The notes beneath the pieces are model-generated. The model worked only from the letters and a program-made list of their open reading frames with translations. It made no database searches and was not told the origin of the DNA. Positions 26,615 to 39,639 of a DNA stretch of 64,000 nucleotides are shown piece by piece. The stretch is from positions 3,224,001-3,288,000 of the forward strand of contig NZ_JARXUZ010000001.1 of the NCBI RefSeq assembly GCF_029893365.1, written 5' to 3'. This stretch comes from Cryobacterium sp. CG_9.6. GTDB taxonomy: Bacteria > Actinomycetota > Actinomycetes > Actinomycetales > Microbacteriaceae. Within the stretch, counting starts at the first letter, position 1. Each line of letters begins with the position of its first letter. Made by a program: the position numbers and the translations under genes.

Positions 26615-27934
26615 ATGTCACTGCTGACCAAGACCCGCCTGCACGCACCGTCCCAGAACGAACTCGATCCCGAAGAGCGCATGTCCCGCGACGAGATTCT
26701 TGCCCTTCAGCTTCACCGCCTGCAACAGACCGTTCGGCACGCCTACGCGAATGTGCCCCTGTACACGCGGAAGTTCGACGCCGTTGGCGTGCACCCCGAC
26801 GATATTCGCACCCTCGACGACGTGGCGCGGCTGCCGTTCACCACCAAAGAGGACCTGCGCCAGAGCTACCCCTTTGGCATGTTCGCGGTCCCCATGGACC
26901 GAGTGGCACGCATCCACACGTCGTCCGGAACAACGGGCCTCCCCACCGTCGTGGGCTACACCAAAGAAGACCTCGCCATCTGGGCCCGGCTCGTGGCTCG
27001 GAGTCTGCGCGCCTCGGGCGTGCGTCCCGGCATGAAGGTGCACAACGCCTACGGGTACGGCCTCTTCACCGGTGGCCTCGGCGCCCACGCCGGTATCGAA
27101 GCCCTCGGCGCGGTTGCTATCCCCATGTCGGGTGGCCAAACCAACAAACAGGTGCAGATGATCAGGGACTTCGAGCCTGACGTCATTCTCTCCACACCCA
27201 GTTATCTGCTGACGATAACGGATGCCATGGTGTCAGCCGGCCTAGACCCTCGCCGCTCGAGCCTCAAGGTTGGGGTGCTCGGGGCGGAGCCCTGGACCAA
27301 CCAGCTGCGGGTGGAACTCGAGAACCGTCTCGACTTCGATGCGCTGGACATTTACGGGCTCAGCGAAGTGATGGGCCCCGGTGTGGGAAATGAGTGCATC
27401 GAGTCCAAGGACGGTCCGCACCTCTGGGAAGACTGCTTTTATCCCGAAATCATCGACGGCGAAACACTGGCACCCCTCGCTGACGGCGACACCGGAGAGC
27501 TGGTGTTCACATCGCTCACCAAGCAGGCATTTCCGGTAATCCGATACCGCACCCGAGACCTCACGCGTTTGCTCCCCGGCACAGCCCGTCCCGGAATGCG
27601 CCGCATGGAGAAGATCACCGGCCGCAACGACGACATGATCATTTTGCGTGGCGTGAACCTCTTTCCCACTCAGATTGAAGAGATCGTGCTCGGTATCGAG
27701 CACCTCTCTCCTCACTTTGTGCTGGAGCTGACAAGGCCGGGACGGATGGACGAACTGACCGTCCGTATCGAACGTCACGAGCATGCCGACGGCGCTTCCT
27801 CCGACACTGCTCGAGCCGCACTTATCGCGCGGATTAAAGACCAAATCGGTTCCACCGTGCACGTGGAGATTGCAGAGCCCGGCACGCTGGAGCGCAGCAC
27901 CGGCAAGCTGAAACGCGTCTACGACCTGCGGTGA
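26615..27934 (+). CDS. paaK: Phenylacetate-CoA ligase PaaK
   Basis: A 439-residue adenylate-forming enzyme making phenylacetyl-CoA, the committed first step. Key motifs: HTSSGTTGLPTVVGYT (P-loop), YGLSEVMGPGVGNEC, YRTRDLTRLL and GRNDDMIILRGVNLFPTQIEE. Length is that of PaaK (about 437 residues). A frame open from 26516 overlaps paaI, but CGGAGG before the ATG at 26615 fixes the start. It is 16 bp after paaI. Confidence 0.96.
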   Translation: MSLLTKTRLHAPSQNELDPEERMSRDEILALQLHRLQQTVRHAYANVPLYTRKFDAVGVHPDDIRTLDDVARLPFTTKEDLRQSYPFGMFAVPMDRVARIHTSSGTTGLPTVVGYTKEDLAIWARLVARSLRASGVRPGMKVHNAYGYGLFTGGLGAHAGIEALGAVAIPMSGGQTNKQVQMIRDFEPDVILSTPSYLLTITDAMVSAGLDPRRSSLKVGVLGAEPWTNQLRVELENRLDFDALDIYGLSEVMGPGVGNECIESKDGPHLWEDCFYPEIIDGETLAPLADGDTGELVFTSLTKQAFPVIRYRTRDLTRLLPGTARPGMRRMEKITGRNDDMIILRGVNLFPTQIEEIVLGIEHLSPHFVLELTRPGRMDELTVRIERHEHADGASSDTARAALIARIKDQIGSTVHVEIAEPGTLERSTGKLKRVYDLR

Positions 27935-27973
27935 TTCGTGGGTGAACGTCGACCACGTGAGATAATTCAGAGC

Positions 27974-28576
27974 ATGTCAGATCTCATCACGGCCAAACGT
28001 GGACGCCCCGGTTACGATCAGCGCGCCATCCTCGACATTGCCGTTGCGGCCTTCAATGAGTATGGCTACGACGCCACGTCTATGGGGGTTTTGGCTGCAC
28101 GCCTGGATCTCTCCAAGGCCGCGATCTACCACCACTTCGCGTCGAAAGAAGAGCTGCTGCAGCTTGCCCTCGACGAGGCACTGACCGCTTTGGAAGGCGT
28201 GCTGCTCGAGGCCGGCGCCCTCGAGGGTTCGGCAATTGACCGGCTCGCCTATGTGCTCCGTGGCGCCGTGCAGGTCCTGGCGGCGAAGCTCCCGTCGGTA
28301 ACCCTGCTCCTGCGCGTGCGCGGTAATTCTCAAGTGGAGCGCGATGCCCTCACCCGGAGGCGCACCTTCGACCGCACGGTGTCTGCACTGGTGCTGGAGG
28401 CGCGCGACGACGGGTCACTCCGAAGCGACATCGACGCCCGTGTGGCCACACGCCTGCTCTTCGGCATGGTGAACTCCATCACGGAGTGGTATCGCCCCGA
28501 AGGGCCCGAAGACGCGGCGCACCTCGCCGACGACGTACTCACCGTGGCACTCGACGGCTTGCGCCCCCGCCTCTGA
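27974..28576 (+). CDS. paaR: TetR-family regulator, probable PaaR repressor
   Basis: A 200-residue TetR protein. The N-terminal HTH reads ATSMGVLAARLDLSKAAIYHHFASKEELL. The ligand-binding part is all helical. It follows paaK by 39 bp in the same direction. TetR-type PaaR proteins bind phenylacetyl-CoA and release 22-bp palindromes. Two such palindromes are found in this window, in front of both paa blocks, which supports the assignment. A GTG at 27938 would add 12 residues without TetR character. Confidence 0.85.
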   Translation: MSDLITAKRGRPGYDQRAILDIAVAAFNEYGYDATSMGVLAARLDLSKAAIYHHFASKEELLQLALDEALTALEGVLLEAGALEGSAIDRLAYVLRGAVQVLAAKLPSVTLLLRVRGNSQVERDALTRRRTFDRTVSALVLEARDDGSLRSDIDARVATRLLFGMVNSITEWYRPEGPEDAAHLADDVLTVALDGLRPRL

Positions 28577-28645
28577 GGCTCGGTTGTCGAGCCCTGCGTT
28601 GGTCGAGCCCTTTGCGCTGGTCGAGCTTGTCGAGACCTGGTGGGT
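28577..28645. repeat. GTCGAG-rich intergenic repeat
   Basis: Four to five copies of GTCGAG lie within 65 bp (GGTTGTCGAGCC, TTGGTCGAGCC, CTGGTCGAGC, TTGTCGAGACC). The last two form an inverted repeat, GGTCGAGCTTGTCGAGACC. Comparable GGTCGAG words are common in intergenic DNA of Microbacteriaceae as I recall. It lies between the paaR stop and the shared terminator. Confidence 0.5.
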
Positions 28646-28653
28646 TAACGCAG

Positions 28654-28680
28654 AAAAAGCCACCCCGTGGGGTGGCTTTT
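28654..28680. terminator. Bidirectional terminator between paaR and the rRNA operon
   Basis: AAAAAGCCACCCC and GGGGTGGCTTTT flank a 2-3 base loop, giving a strong GC stem with A- and T-tracts on both sides. It can end the rightward paaIKR transcript and the leftward rRNA transcript. Confidence 0.9.
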
Positions 28681-28697
28681 CTGGTGTTGCTAAGTTA

Positions 28698-28816
28698 TGT
28701 CCGGCGGTGTCCTACTCTCCCACAGGGTCCCCCCTGCAGTACCATCGGCGCAAAGAGTCTTAGCTTCCGGGTTCGGAATGTGACCGGGCGTTTCCCTCTT
28801 GCTATAGCCGCCGAAA
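28698..28816 (-). rRNA. rrf: 5S ribosomal RNA
   Basis: The minus strand reads GGCGGCTATAGCAAGAGGGA, then AACGCCCGGTCACATTCCGA, ending with GAGAGTAGGACACCGCCGG, the conserved core of actinobacterial 5S rRNA. About 119 bases; both ends are estimated from the closing helix (GGCGG with CCGCC). Confidence 0.95.
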
Positions 28817-28887
28817 CATCTTTCGATGGTTCGAACCTATATTTTTTAGTTATAGAGCCCTCGTATGAGGTGGGGCGTTGTTCTCGA

Positions 28888-28916
28888 CCGTACATCGAGA
28901 ACCACATAGTGGACGC
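28888..28916 (-). other. 23S processing stem, 3' arm
   Basis: This 29-base stretch downstream of 23S is complementary, with a few mismatches, to 32188-32216 upstream of 23S (GCGTCCACT...GTTCTC...GTACGG). The two arms would pair into the long RNase III stalk that brackets the 23S precursor. Confidence 0.7.
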
Positions 28917-28954
28917 TAAAGCAGCTTCTTCAAACTGAGTGTTATCAAATTATC

Positions 28955-34042
<5,088 letters not shown>

Positions 34043-34500
34043 TGTTTGAATAGCTACCCAACAAGTTGAGCGCCCATCTAGTGCACCCTGCCGCCGGAAT
34101 AGGCGAACAAGATACAAGTTTGAAACTAGCAAGAACAAATCATTACTGACTTGCTTTGTTATAGTGCCTGATCGAAACCAGGACTTTCAATTCATATTCC
34201 AAAGGAATCTCATTGACTGCAATCGGCTAGAAACCGACCAACAATCACGAGGTTTTTGGCATTTGACATTGTGCACGCTGTTGAGTTCTCAAGGATCGGA
34301 CGCACCCAGCCGCCGACCCAAAGGCCATTGCACTGGAGCACTTCACTTCTTTCGTGTAGCTCCACCCGCACTCGAGAGTGTGAGATGAAACTTCATCAAG
34401 TCAAACAATCTGCAGAGCAGGATGTTTGGACTTGGGATTGGTCCCGCATGAGGCCGGCAAGCTGATCAGCTTCCCGCACCTGTGGGGTGACTTAGATGAC
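34043..34500 (-). promoter_or_regulatory. rRNA operon leader and promoter region
   Basis: The non-coding leader upstream of 16S contains, on the minus strand, the boxA-like CCTTGAGAACTCAACAGCG (around 34277-34296). It also has a TATAAC box (about 34159-34164) and a TTGACT element (34404-34399) followed by only a weak -10. At least two start sites are likely but cannot be placed with certainty. It is AT-richer than flanking DNA. Confidence 0.5.
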
Positions 34501-34750
34501 ATTACGGCCATTCCCGCGAGCACGCAAATCGGCCGCTCTTTTGGGTGTATCCCGGGCGCGTCGCGCCGTGACGGTGCGCATCCCCACTCCCCCTGCACAG
34601 GTGCGCGGTGCGTGTCTGTCCTCATTCATGAGGACTGCGCAGGGGAAAGTGCGCTGCTACCGTCGTCGTACAGGGGCAATCGGGCGTCGTAGGGGAGTCC
34701 AGTCAGGTCCTCGACACTCCGTGCTGCCGACACAGGTGAGGAACCATCTC
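34501..34750. other. Non-coding gap upstream of the zinc-ribbon gene
   Basis: This 250-bp stretch between the rRNA leader and the gene at 34751 shows no clear promoter pair or terminator. A GGTGAGGA ribosome site ends it. Confidence 0.4.
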
Positions 34751-35347
34751 ATGAGAATTACCTGCCCCTACTGTCATTCCGACGCGACCCTCACTCCCAA
34801 TGCCGCCCATGTCGATAACGGACCGCTTCCCCTCTACGTGCTCACCTGTTCAGGTTGTGACCGCACGAGTGTGCGACGTGACAATCAGGATCTCCTGGTG
34901 GCCGCACTGGTGGGCACCCGCCACGGAAGCGGGACTCACGAGCTGCGGGTAACCGCCGAGCACGGTGGGCTCGTGTACTTTCACACCGACCCGACCGGTC
35001 ACCGACCTCCCGCGCTCGCGCACTCCGCACTGCTCGAGTTTGTCACTCGGAGCATTGGGACGTCGCAGTCATTCACCCTGCTGCTTCGAACCGTGGAGGT
35101 CGGCGCGCGTTTTGCGTCACCACACGGCAACATTCCCTACAAGGCCGTGCGCGGGTGGGGTGTCATTGACGGGGAAATTCACGCGCTCTCGCGCCTGGAG
35201 GTCTGGGAGGCCTGCTGCGCGGAAGCCCACGCAACCGTGCCCGTCGGCCCGGAGGCCGGGGTGCACTATGTGGAGGCCGACGACATTCATCGCCCGTATC
35301 AATGGCGGATGACGCCAGTCTGTGCGCGTGCTCCCGCTGGGCGCTAG
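34751..35347 (+). CDS. Hypothetical protein with N-terminal zinc ribbon
   Basis: A 198-residue protein of unrecognised family. It begins MRITCPYCHSDATL and has a second knuckle CSGCDR near residue 35, so residues 1-40 probably form a C4 zinc ribbon. The remaining 150 residues look like a mixed alpha/beta domain with many His and no membrane segment. An open frame reaches back to 34496, but the ATG at 34751 follows GGTGAGGA and starts just before the first CxxC. It lies convergent to the emfourin gene, whose stop is at 35344, so the two stops overlap by 4 bases. Confidence 0.65.
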   Translation: MRITCPYCHSDATLTPNAAHVDNGPLPLYVLTCSGCDRTSVRRDNQDLLVAALVGTRHGSGTHELRVTAEHGGLVYFHTDPTGHRPPALAHSALLEFVTRSIGTSQSFTLLLRTVEVGARFASPHGNIPYKAVRGWGVIDGEIHALSRLEVWEACCAEAHATVPVGPEAGVHYVEADDIHRPYQWRMTPVCARAPAGR

Positions 35348-35655
35348 GGCTCGATGGACTCCACGCGTTCCGGGCGTGCGTCGATCCAGATGAGGAGGGC
35401 ACGCACTTCGTCGGGGATCGTGGCGTCCGTGCATCGATAGCGGTAGTCCCGTCCCTCGTCAGTGAGGGAGATTTCATACAGCTGCGCGTCAGGCCAGCGG
35501 ATGCCAGCGGCCGGCTCCGAACGTTCGCGTAGGCCTGCGCGCTCGATTTCTGCGGCGAGCGCCGCGGCATCCGCTGTGATGAGGAGTGCACTGTCGAGAT
35601 CGGTGCGCGCGACGATACCGGCGAAACCCCCACCTCGCCGCACGCTGAGTTTCAT
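35344..35655 (-). CDS. Emfourin-like inhibitor of the protealysin-type protease
   Basis: A 103-residue protein beginning MKLSVRRGGGFAGI, with ITADAAALAAEIERAGL and a C-terminal DYRYRCTDATIPDEVRALL. This pattern matches the emfourin family, small proteins that inhibit M4 proteases of the protealysin group. Its ATG overlaps the protease stop (ATGA at 35652-35655), the arrangement known for the Serratia protealysin operon. The open frame continues upstream inside the protease gene, but the conserved protein starts here. It should act in the cytoplasm. Confidence 0.82.
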   Translation of the reverse strand: MKLSVRRGGGFAGIVARTDLDSALLITADAAALAAEIERAGLRERSEPAAGIRWPDAQLYEISLTDEGRDYRYRCTDATIPDEVRALLIWIDARPERVESIEP

Positions 35656-36773
35656 GACAGAACTCCCACCTCCGTCCACGCCCCGCGAACAACAGCTTGC
35701 TCGTCGGTTCCGAAAAGTTCTCCGGCTGCATCGATCGTAAACTGTGCGGCCTCGGCGAACTGCGTGTGCGGACCCATTTTTGTGGTCAGCGCGCTGTACC
35801 AAATCTTTCCGGCCTTTTCCCACGCGGAACCGCCGAGACCCATGGCGGCGAGATAGAAAGCGCGATTGGGGATGCCCGAGTTGATGTGCACACCACCATT
35901 ATCATTGGCTGGATTATTGTCATCGGGTAAATCCACGTACTGGTCCATATGGCCGGGCTGACGATCGCCTGCGAACGCGGTACCGGGCCTCTTCATGGAG
36001 CGCAGGGCGAGTCCGAGCTTGCTCACCAGAATGCCCTCACCAATCAACCACTCCGCATTCGCCGCCGTCTGCCCGAGCCCGTACTGCTTCACGAGGGTAC
36101 CGAATACGTCGGAGAAGGATTCGTTCAGCGCTCCGGACTGCTTGCTGTACACGAGGCCGGCGGTGAACTCAGTGACACCGTGGGTGAGCTCGTGCGCAAT
36201 CACGTCGATCGCGCGAGTGAGGCCGCCCACCTGAAAGATGCGGCCGCTTCCATCGCCGTAGACCATTTGACTGCCATCCCAAAAAGCATTGTCGAACCCC
36301 ACGCCGTAATGCACCGAGGAAACCAGTTCCATGCCGGCGTTGTCGAGCGAATTTCGACCGAGCACATCGCGAAAGAAGCTCGCGGTGGCCGAACTACCGT
36401 CAAAGGCCTCATTCACGGCAGGATCGGTCGCGAGCGGATCCCCCACCGCACGTTTCTTGACCCCGGGAAGGAAATTGCGCCCGTTGGTCTCGTTGTCATA
36501 CACGGAGACACCCTGCTCGGTGAGCGAGACAAGTCCGATAAGTCCGATGTTCTGATTGAGTTCACGACTGAAGTGACCGAGCACCGCTCGGCGAGATCGC
36601 ATCGCCGCCGAGGTAGCGATCGCCGACAAGACCGCCTCGCGCTCACTCACTGTTCCCTGCATCGCCAGCCACGCCAAGAGGTCGGGCGGAGCGATGCTGC
36701 AGGTGGCACGGCGTTCGAGCCCCGAGCTGACATGAGCTGTTGGCTCGTCCTGATGCACGTTGCGCTCGAGCAT
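35652..36773 (-). CDS. Protealysin-like M4 family metallopeptidase
   Basis: A 373-residue thermolysin-fold protease without a signal peptide. The short N-terminal propeptide contains the protealysin-type CSIAPPDLL. Zinc ligands and catalytic residues: H194-E195-x2-H198 in VIAHELTHGVTE, Glu218 in GALNESFSDVFG, and the proton-donor His296 in GGVHINSGIPN. The short precursor and lack of export signal are known features of protealysin-like enzymes, which differ from secreted thermolysins with 200-residue propeptides. It is coupled to the emfourin gene and divergent from the M43 protease gene. Confidence 0.93.
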   Translation of the reverse strand: MLERNVHQDEPTAHVSSGLERRATCSIAPPDLLAWLAMQGTVSEREAVLSAIATSAAMRSRRAVLGHFSRELNQNIGLIGLVSLTEQGVSVYDNETNGRNFLPGVKKRAVGDPLATDPAVNEAFDGSSATASFFRDVLGRNSLDNAGMELVSSVHYGVGFDNAFWDGSQMVYGDGSGRIFQVGGLTRAIDVIAHELTHGVTEFTAGLVYSKQSGALNESFSDVFGTLVKQYGLGQTAANAEWLIGEGILVSKLGLALRSMKRPGTAFAGDRQPGHMDQYVDLPDDNNPANDNGGVHINSGIPNRAFYLAAMGLGGSAWEKAGKIWYSALTTKMGPHTQFAEAAQFTIDAAGELFGTDEQAVVRGAWTEVGVLS

Positions 36774-36938
36774 GGTTCCCCTTTTCTCACCAACAGTGCG
36801 GCACGATACGGTTCGGTACGCACACAGTATGGCCTTCCCCCGCCCCGCACGCTACCGTGCCGTCGATAACGCCGCAGTAACGCAAAACGGGTCAAAATAT
36901 TGGAGTACGCACACCGTCTCTTTGGAAAGGAACACATC
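36774..36938. promoter_or_regulatory. Divergent promoter region of the peptidase island
   Basis: 165 bp separate the leftward M4-emfourin pair from the rightward M43-orphan-M28 set. It should hold promoters for both. No perfect -35/-10 pair is seen. An AT-rich patch, GGTCAAAATATTGG, lies about 30-45 bases before the M43 start. Confidence 0.45.
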
Positions 36939-37919
36939 ATGGCCGATGCTGTTGCACGCGACCTGCCCACAACGCGCTACTGCGCCACTCCCGACGTCTA
37001 CACGAAGCAGCTGGCCGAGCAGCCGGGATTCGCGGAAGCCCGCCTCGCCCTGGACGTTGAGTCCCGGCAGATGGTGGCCCGCGGCATTTTCGCCGCTCAA
37101 ACCGGTATTACGCGCATTCCCGTGGTCGTTCATGTGATCTGGAATAACGATGATCAGAATCTCTCCGACGAGCAGGTTCGGAGCCAGATTGACGTTCTCA
37201 ATCAGGACTTCCGCAAGACGAACCCCGACATTTCCCGGCTCCCCGAAGCCTTCAAGGCTCTGGCCGAGGACGCTCAGGTGGAGTTCGCCCTCGCCACAAC
37301 GGACCCGAACGGTGCGGACACCGACGGCATCACTCGCACGCATACGGACACCACATCGTTCAGTTACGACGACGCCATCAAGTTCGATTCGTCGGGCGGC
37401 AAGGACGCGTGGCCCGCGGACGCCTACCTGAACCTGTGGGTGGGTCGGCTGGGCGGCCGCCTACTCGGATATGCCCAATTCCCCGGAGGTGCGGCATCCA
37501 CCGACGGTGTGGTCATTCTGAACACCGCCTTCGGCACCGTGGGAACGGCATCTTCTCCCTTTGGGCTGGGGCGCACCGCAACCCACGAAATCGGACACTG
37601 GCTCAATCTCAACCACATCTGGGGGGACGAACCCGGCTGCGTGGGAACTGACAAGGTGGAGGACACTCCGAACCAAGCCGATGCGAACACCGGGAAGCCC
37701 GAATTTCCCCATGTGTCCTGCAACAACGCGCCGAGCGGTGACCTGTTCGTGGACTACATGGACTACGTGGACGACGACGTCATGGTGATGTTTTCTGCTG
37801 GCCAAGTCGCTCGCATGCAGGCCTGCCTGGAGGGGCCGCGAAATACCTTCGAGATCCTGACGGACAGTTACGTCACCGAGAAGAACCGCCACCGTGGGTC
37901 GGGAGCCGATACAAACTGA
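36939..37919 (+). CDS. M43-family zinc metalloprotease (pappalysin/cytophagalysin type)
   Basis: A 326-residue metzincin. The extended zinc motif HEIGHWLNLNHIWGD (HExxHxxGxxH, around residue 216) is followed by the M43 Cys pair and the Met-turn MDYVDDDVMVMFSAGQV, typical of the pregnancy-associated plasma protein-A domain. IPVVVHVIWN and LNQDFRKTNPD are the family's conserved N-terminal strands. Unlike most M43B enzymes it has no signal peptide from the ATG at 36939, which follows AAAGGA. The neighbouring M4 and M28 genes also lack signals. Confidence 0.9.
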   Translation: MADAVARDLPTTRYCATPDVYTKQLAEQPGFAEARLALDVESRQMVARGIFAAQTGITRIPVVVHVIWNNDDQNLSDEQVRSQIDVLNQDFRKTNPDISRLPEAFKALAEDAQVEFALATTDPNGADTDGITRTHTDTTSFSYDDAIKFDSSGGKDAWPADAYLNLWVGRLGGRLLGYAQFPGGAASTDGVVILNTAFGTVGTASSPFGLGRTATHEIGHWLNLNHIWGDEPGCVGTDKVEDTPNQADANTGKPEFPHVSCNNAPSGDLFVDYMDYVDDDVMVMFSAGQVARMQACLEGPRNTFEILTDSYVTEKNRHRGSGADTN

Positions 37920-37973
37920 GCCCCACCGCCTCAACACTCACCATTCCCCCTAGTGAAAGGAATAACCCATCGA

Positions 37974-38267
37974 ATGTCGGCGATAAACCCGGAAGCATCC
38001 ATCCCTGCTGGCGAGTGGACGCACTCGCAAGAGGAAGACCATGACGACATTCTGGTTTACCGCCCAGCGACGTCTTTTCCGTTCCCGCCCACGCGGGGCG
38101 GGAGAGACTCGCTTCGGGTGAGCGATGACGGCGCAATCACGGCCCTGTCCCCGGGACCCGATGACCGCCCTCGCCCCACCGGACTCCGGGCGGGGCTTGA
38201 CCCAACATCCGAGGGCGTCATCGTCATTGAAGTGAACGACCACATTCTTAAAATTCGTCAGCCCTGA
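37974..38267 (+). CDS. Hypothetical 97-residue protein in the peptidase island
   Basis: A small acidic protein (MSAINPEASIPAGEW) with a central PFPPTRGGRDSLR and a C-terminal beta-rich GVIVIEVNDHILKI. No Cys, no membrane segment, no signal peptide. I do not recognise the family. It sits 54 bp after the M43 gene and 31 bp before the M28 gene, in the same direction, so it is likely cotranscribed. By analogy with emfourin it could be an inhibitor or partner of one of the proteases, but that is only positional inference. A GTG at 37953 is an alternative start. Confidence 0.65.
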   Translation: MSAINPEASIPAGEWTHSQEEDHDDILVYRPATSFPFPPTRGGRDSLRVSDDGAITALSPGPDDRPRPTGLRAGLDPTSEGVIVIEVNDHILKIRQP

Positions 38268-38298
38268 CCACCGCTGGTCAGGCTGGAAAGCAGGGGCC

Positions 38299-39585
38299 AT
38301 GTATACCTATGTCATTGTTCCCGCATCCGTTGATCTCGCTGCCGGGCGTTCGGCTCGGCGCGAACCGGGATTGAAGTGGTGTCGCTTTGGCGACCGGGTG
38401 ATCTATTGGACAACCGGTGTCGCCGACTCTGCCGCCGGGCGTCGAGTGCGCACGCTGGGCACCGCGGAACAGTCGAGCCGGGGACTCCCCCACCTCGTGG
38501 TGCAGTCCGGCAATTCCTTTCGAGAAAATTTTCCCGGCATCCGCGTGATTGTCGACTGCGGTCGCTACCTGGCGGTCGAGCTCAGCGATGACGAGGTGCT
38601 GGCCGTTTCACACGGTTCCGGCGCAGACTACGGCGTTGAACCCCTCCCCCCGAACGTCACCGTTGTGGTCGAAGCGCGGCATGCCGGTCGACGCGCGCGA
38701 ACCACTGACCTCGCACTGACCGTGCTCGCCGATCAGGTCTCCGCGACGCACCTTAAGGATTCCCTCCTCACACTCACCACATTCGGCACCCGACACTCTC
38801 TCAGTGAGGGGTACCGGCAGGCTGGAGACTGGGTCACGGAGGTGCTTCGAACCCTCGGATATGCGGTGACCCGAATCGCGATCAGCGTCGGGACGGGATC
38901 AAGTTTCTCGATCGTCGCCGACAAACCGGGCAGGCTGGGGAACCCCCAGCTCGTTCTGGTGACGGCACATCTCGACTCCATTAACCACGCGGACGGCCCG
39001 CTTGCCCCAGCCCCCGGAGCAGATGACAACGCTAGCGGGAGTGCCGGAGTGTTGGAGATCGCCCGAATTCTCGCCGACCGAGCGGATGATCAGGATCTGC
39101 GCCTGGTGCTCTTTGGCGGGGAGGAGGAGGGCCTGTTGGGGAGTGAGCAGTATGTTCAGGGCCTCAGTCAACGTGATCGCAACCGCCTGCTGGCGGTCAT
39201 CAATATGGACATGGTCGGAAGCCTCAACTCGGCGAGACCCGCCGTGCTGCTCGAGGGTGCTCCCGTGTCGCAGGGACTCATTGATGAGCTTGCGGCCAGC
39301 GCGCACGACTACACAACGCTCGCCGTTGACGTCTCTCTCCACCCGTTTGCGAGCGACCACGTACCGTTTATCACTGCCGGGCTACCCGCCGTGCTCACCA
39401 TTGAGGGTTCGGACTCCGCGAACCACAACGTTCACACTCGCGACGACACGCTCGCAACAATCAATTACTCACTGCTCTGCGACATCATCCGGATGAACCT
39501 CGTGACGACGGCAAAGTTGATCGGCACGAAGACGTCCATCAACGATCTGGAACGGTGGCGTCAATCCTCGATGGATCTCGACTGA
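38299..39585 (+). CDS. M28-family aminopeptidase with N-terminal extra domain
   Basis: A 428-residue di-zinc peptidase. The M28 domain (from about residue 145) has all expected ligands: the His of TAHLDS, the bridging Asp of GADDNASG, the catalytic Glu-Glu of GGEEEGLLGS, the Asp of INMDMVG and the final His of FASDHVPF. Residues 1-130 form an unrecognised domain (MYTYVIVPASVDLAAG, VIYWTTGVADS) that may act as propeptide or substrate-recruiting part. No signal peptide. The stop overlaps a degenerate 15-bp tandem repeat (39573-39617). Confidence 0.9.
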   Translation: MYTYVIVPASVDLAAGRSARREPGLKWCRFGDRVIYWTTGVADSAAGRRVRTLGTAEQSSRGLPHLVVQSGNSFRENFPGIRVIVDCGRYLAVELSDDEVLAVSHGSGADYGVEPLPPNVTVVVEARHAGRRARTTDLALTVLADQVSATHLKDSLLTLTTFGTRHSLSEGYRQAGDWVTEVLRTLGYAVTRIAISVGTGSSFSIVADKPGRLGNPQLVLVTAHLDSINHADGPLAPAPGADDNASGSAGVLEIARILADRADDQDLRLVLFGGEEEGLLGSEQYVQGLSQRDRNRLLAVINMDMVGSLNSARPAVLLEGAPVSQGLIDELAASAHDYTTLAVDVSLHPFASDHVPFITAGLPAVLTIEGSDSANHNVHTRDDTLATINYSLLCDIIRMNLVTTAKLIGTKTSINDLERWRQSSMDLD

Positions 39586-39617
39586 TTGGACCGGCACTGA
39601 CTGGATCGGCACTGACA
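39573..39617. repeat. Degenerate 15-bp tandem repeat at the M28 gene end
   Basis: Three 15-bp units: GGATCTCGACTGATT, GGACCGGCACTGACT and GGATCGGCACTGACA. The first contains the last codons and stop of the M28 gene. The second and third are nearly identical. It lies between two convergent genes. Confidence 0.7.
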
Positions 39618-39639
39618 AGCGGGCCGTTTCCAGCCGCAA

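Noticed and set aside
36939..39585. Toxin or interbacterial-effector locus
   Set aside because: The protease set could suggest this, but there is no secretion-system gene, delivery domain or repeat-type toxin nearby; kept only as a peptidase island.
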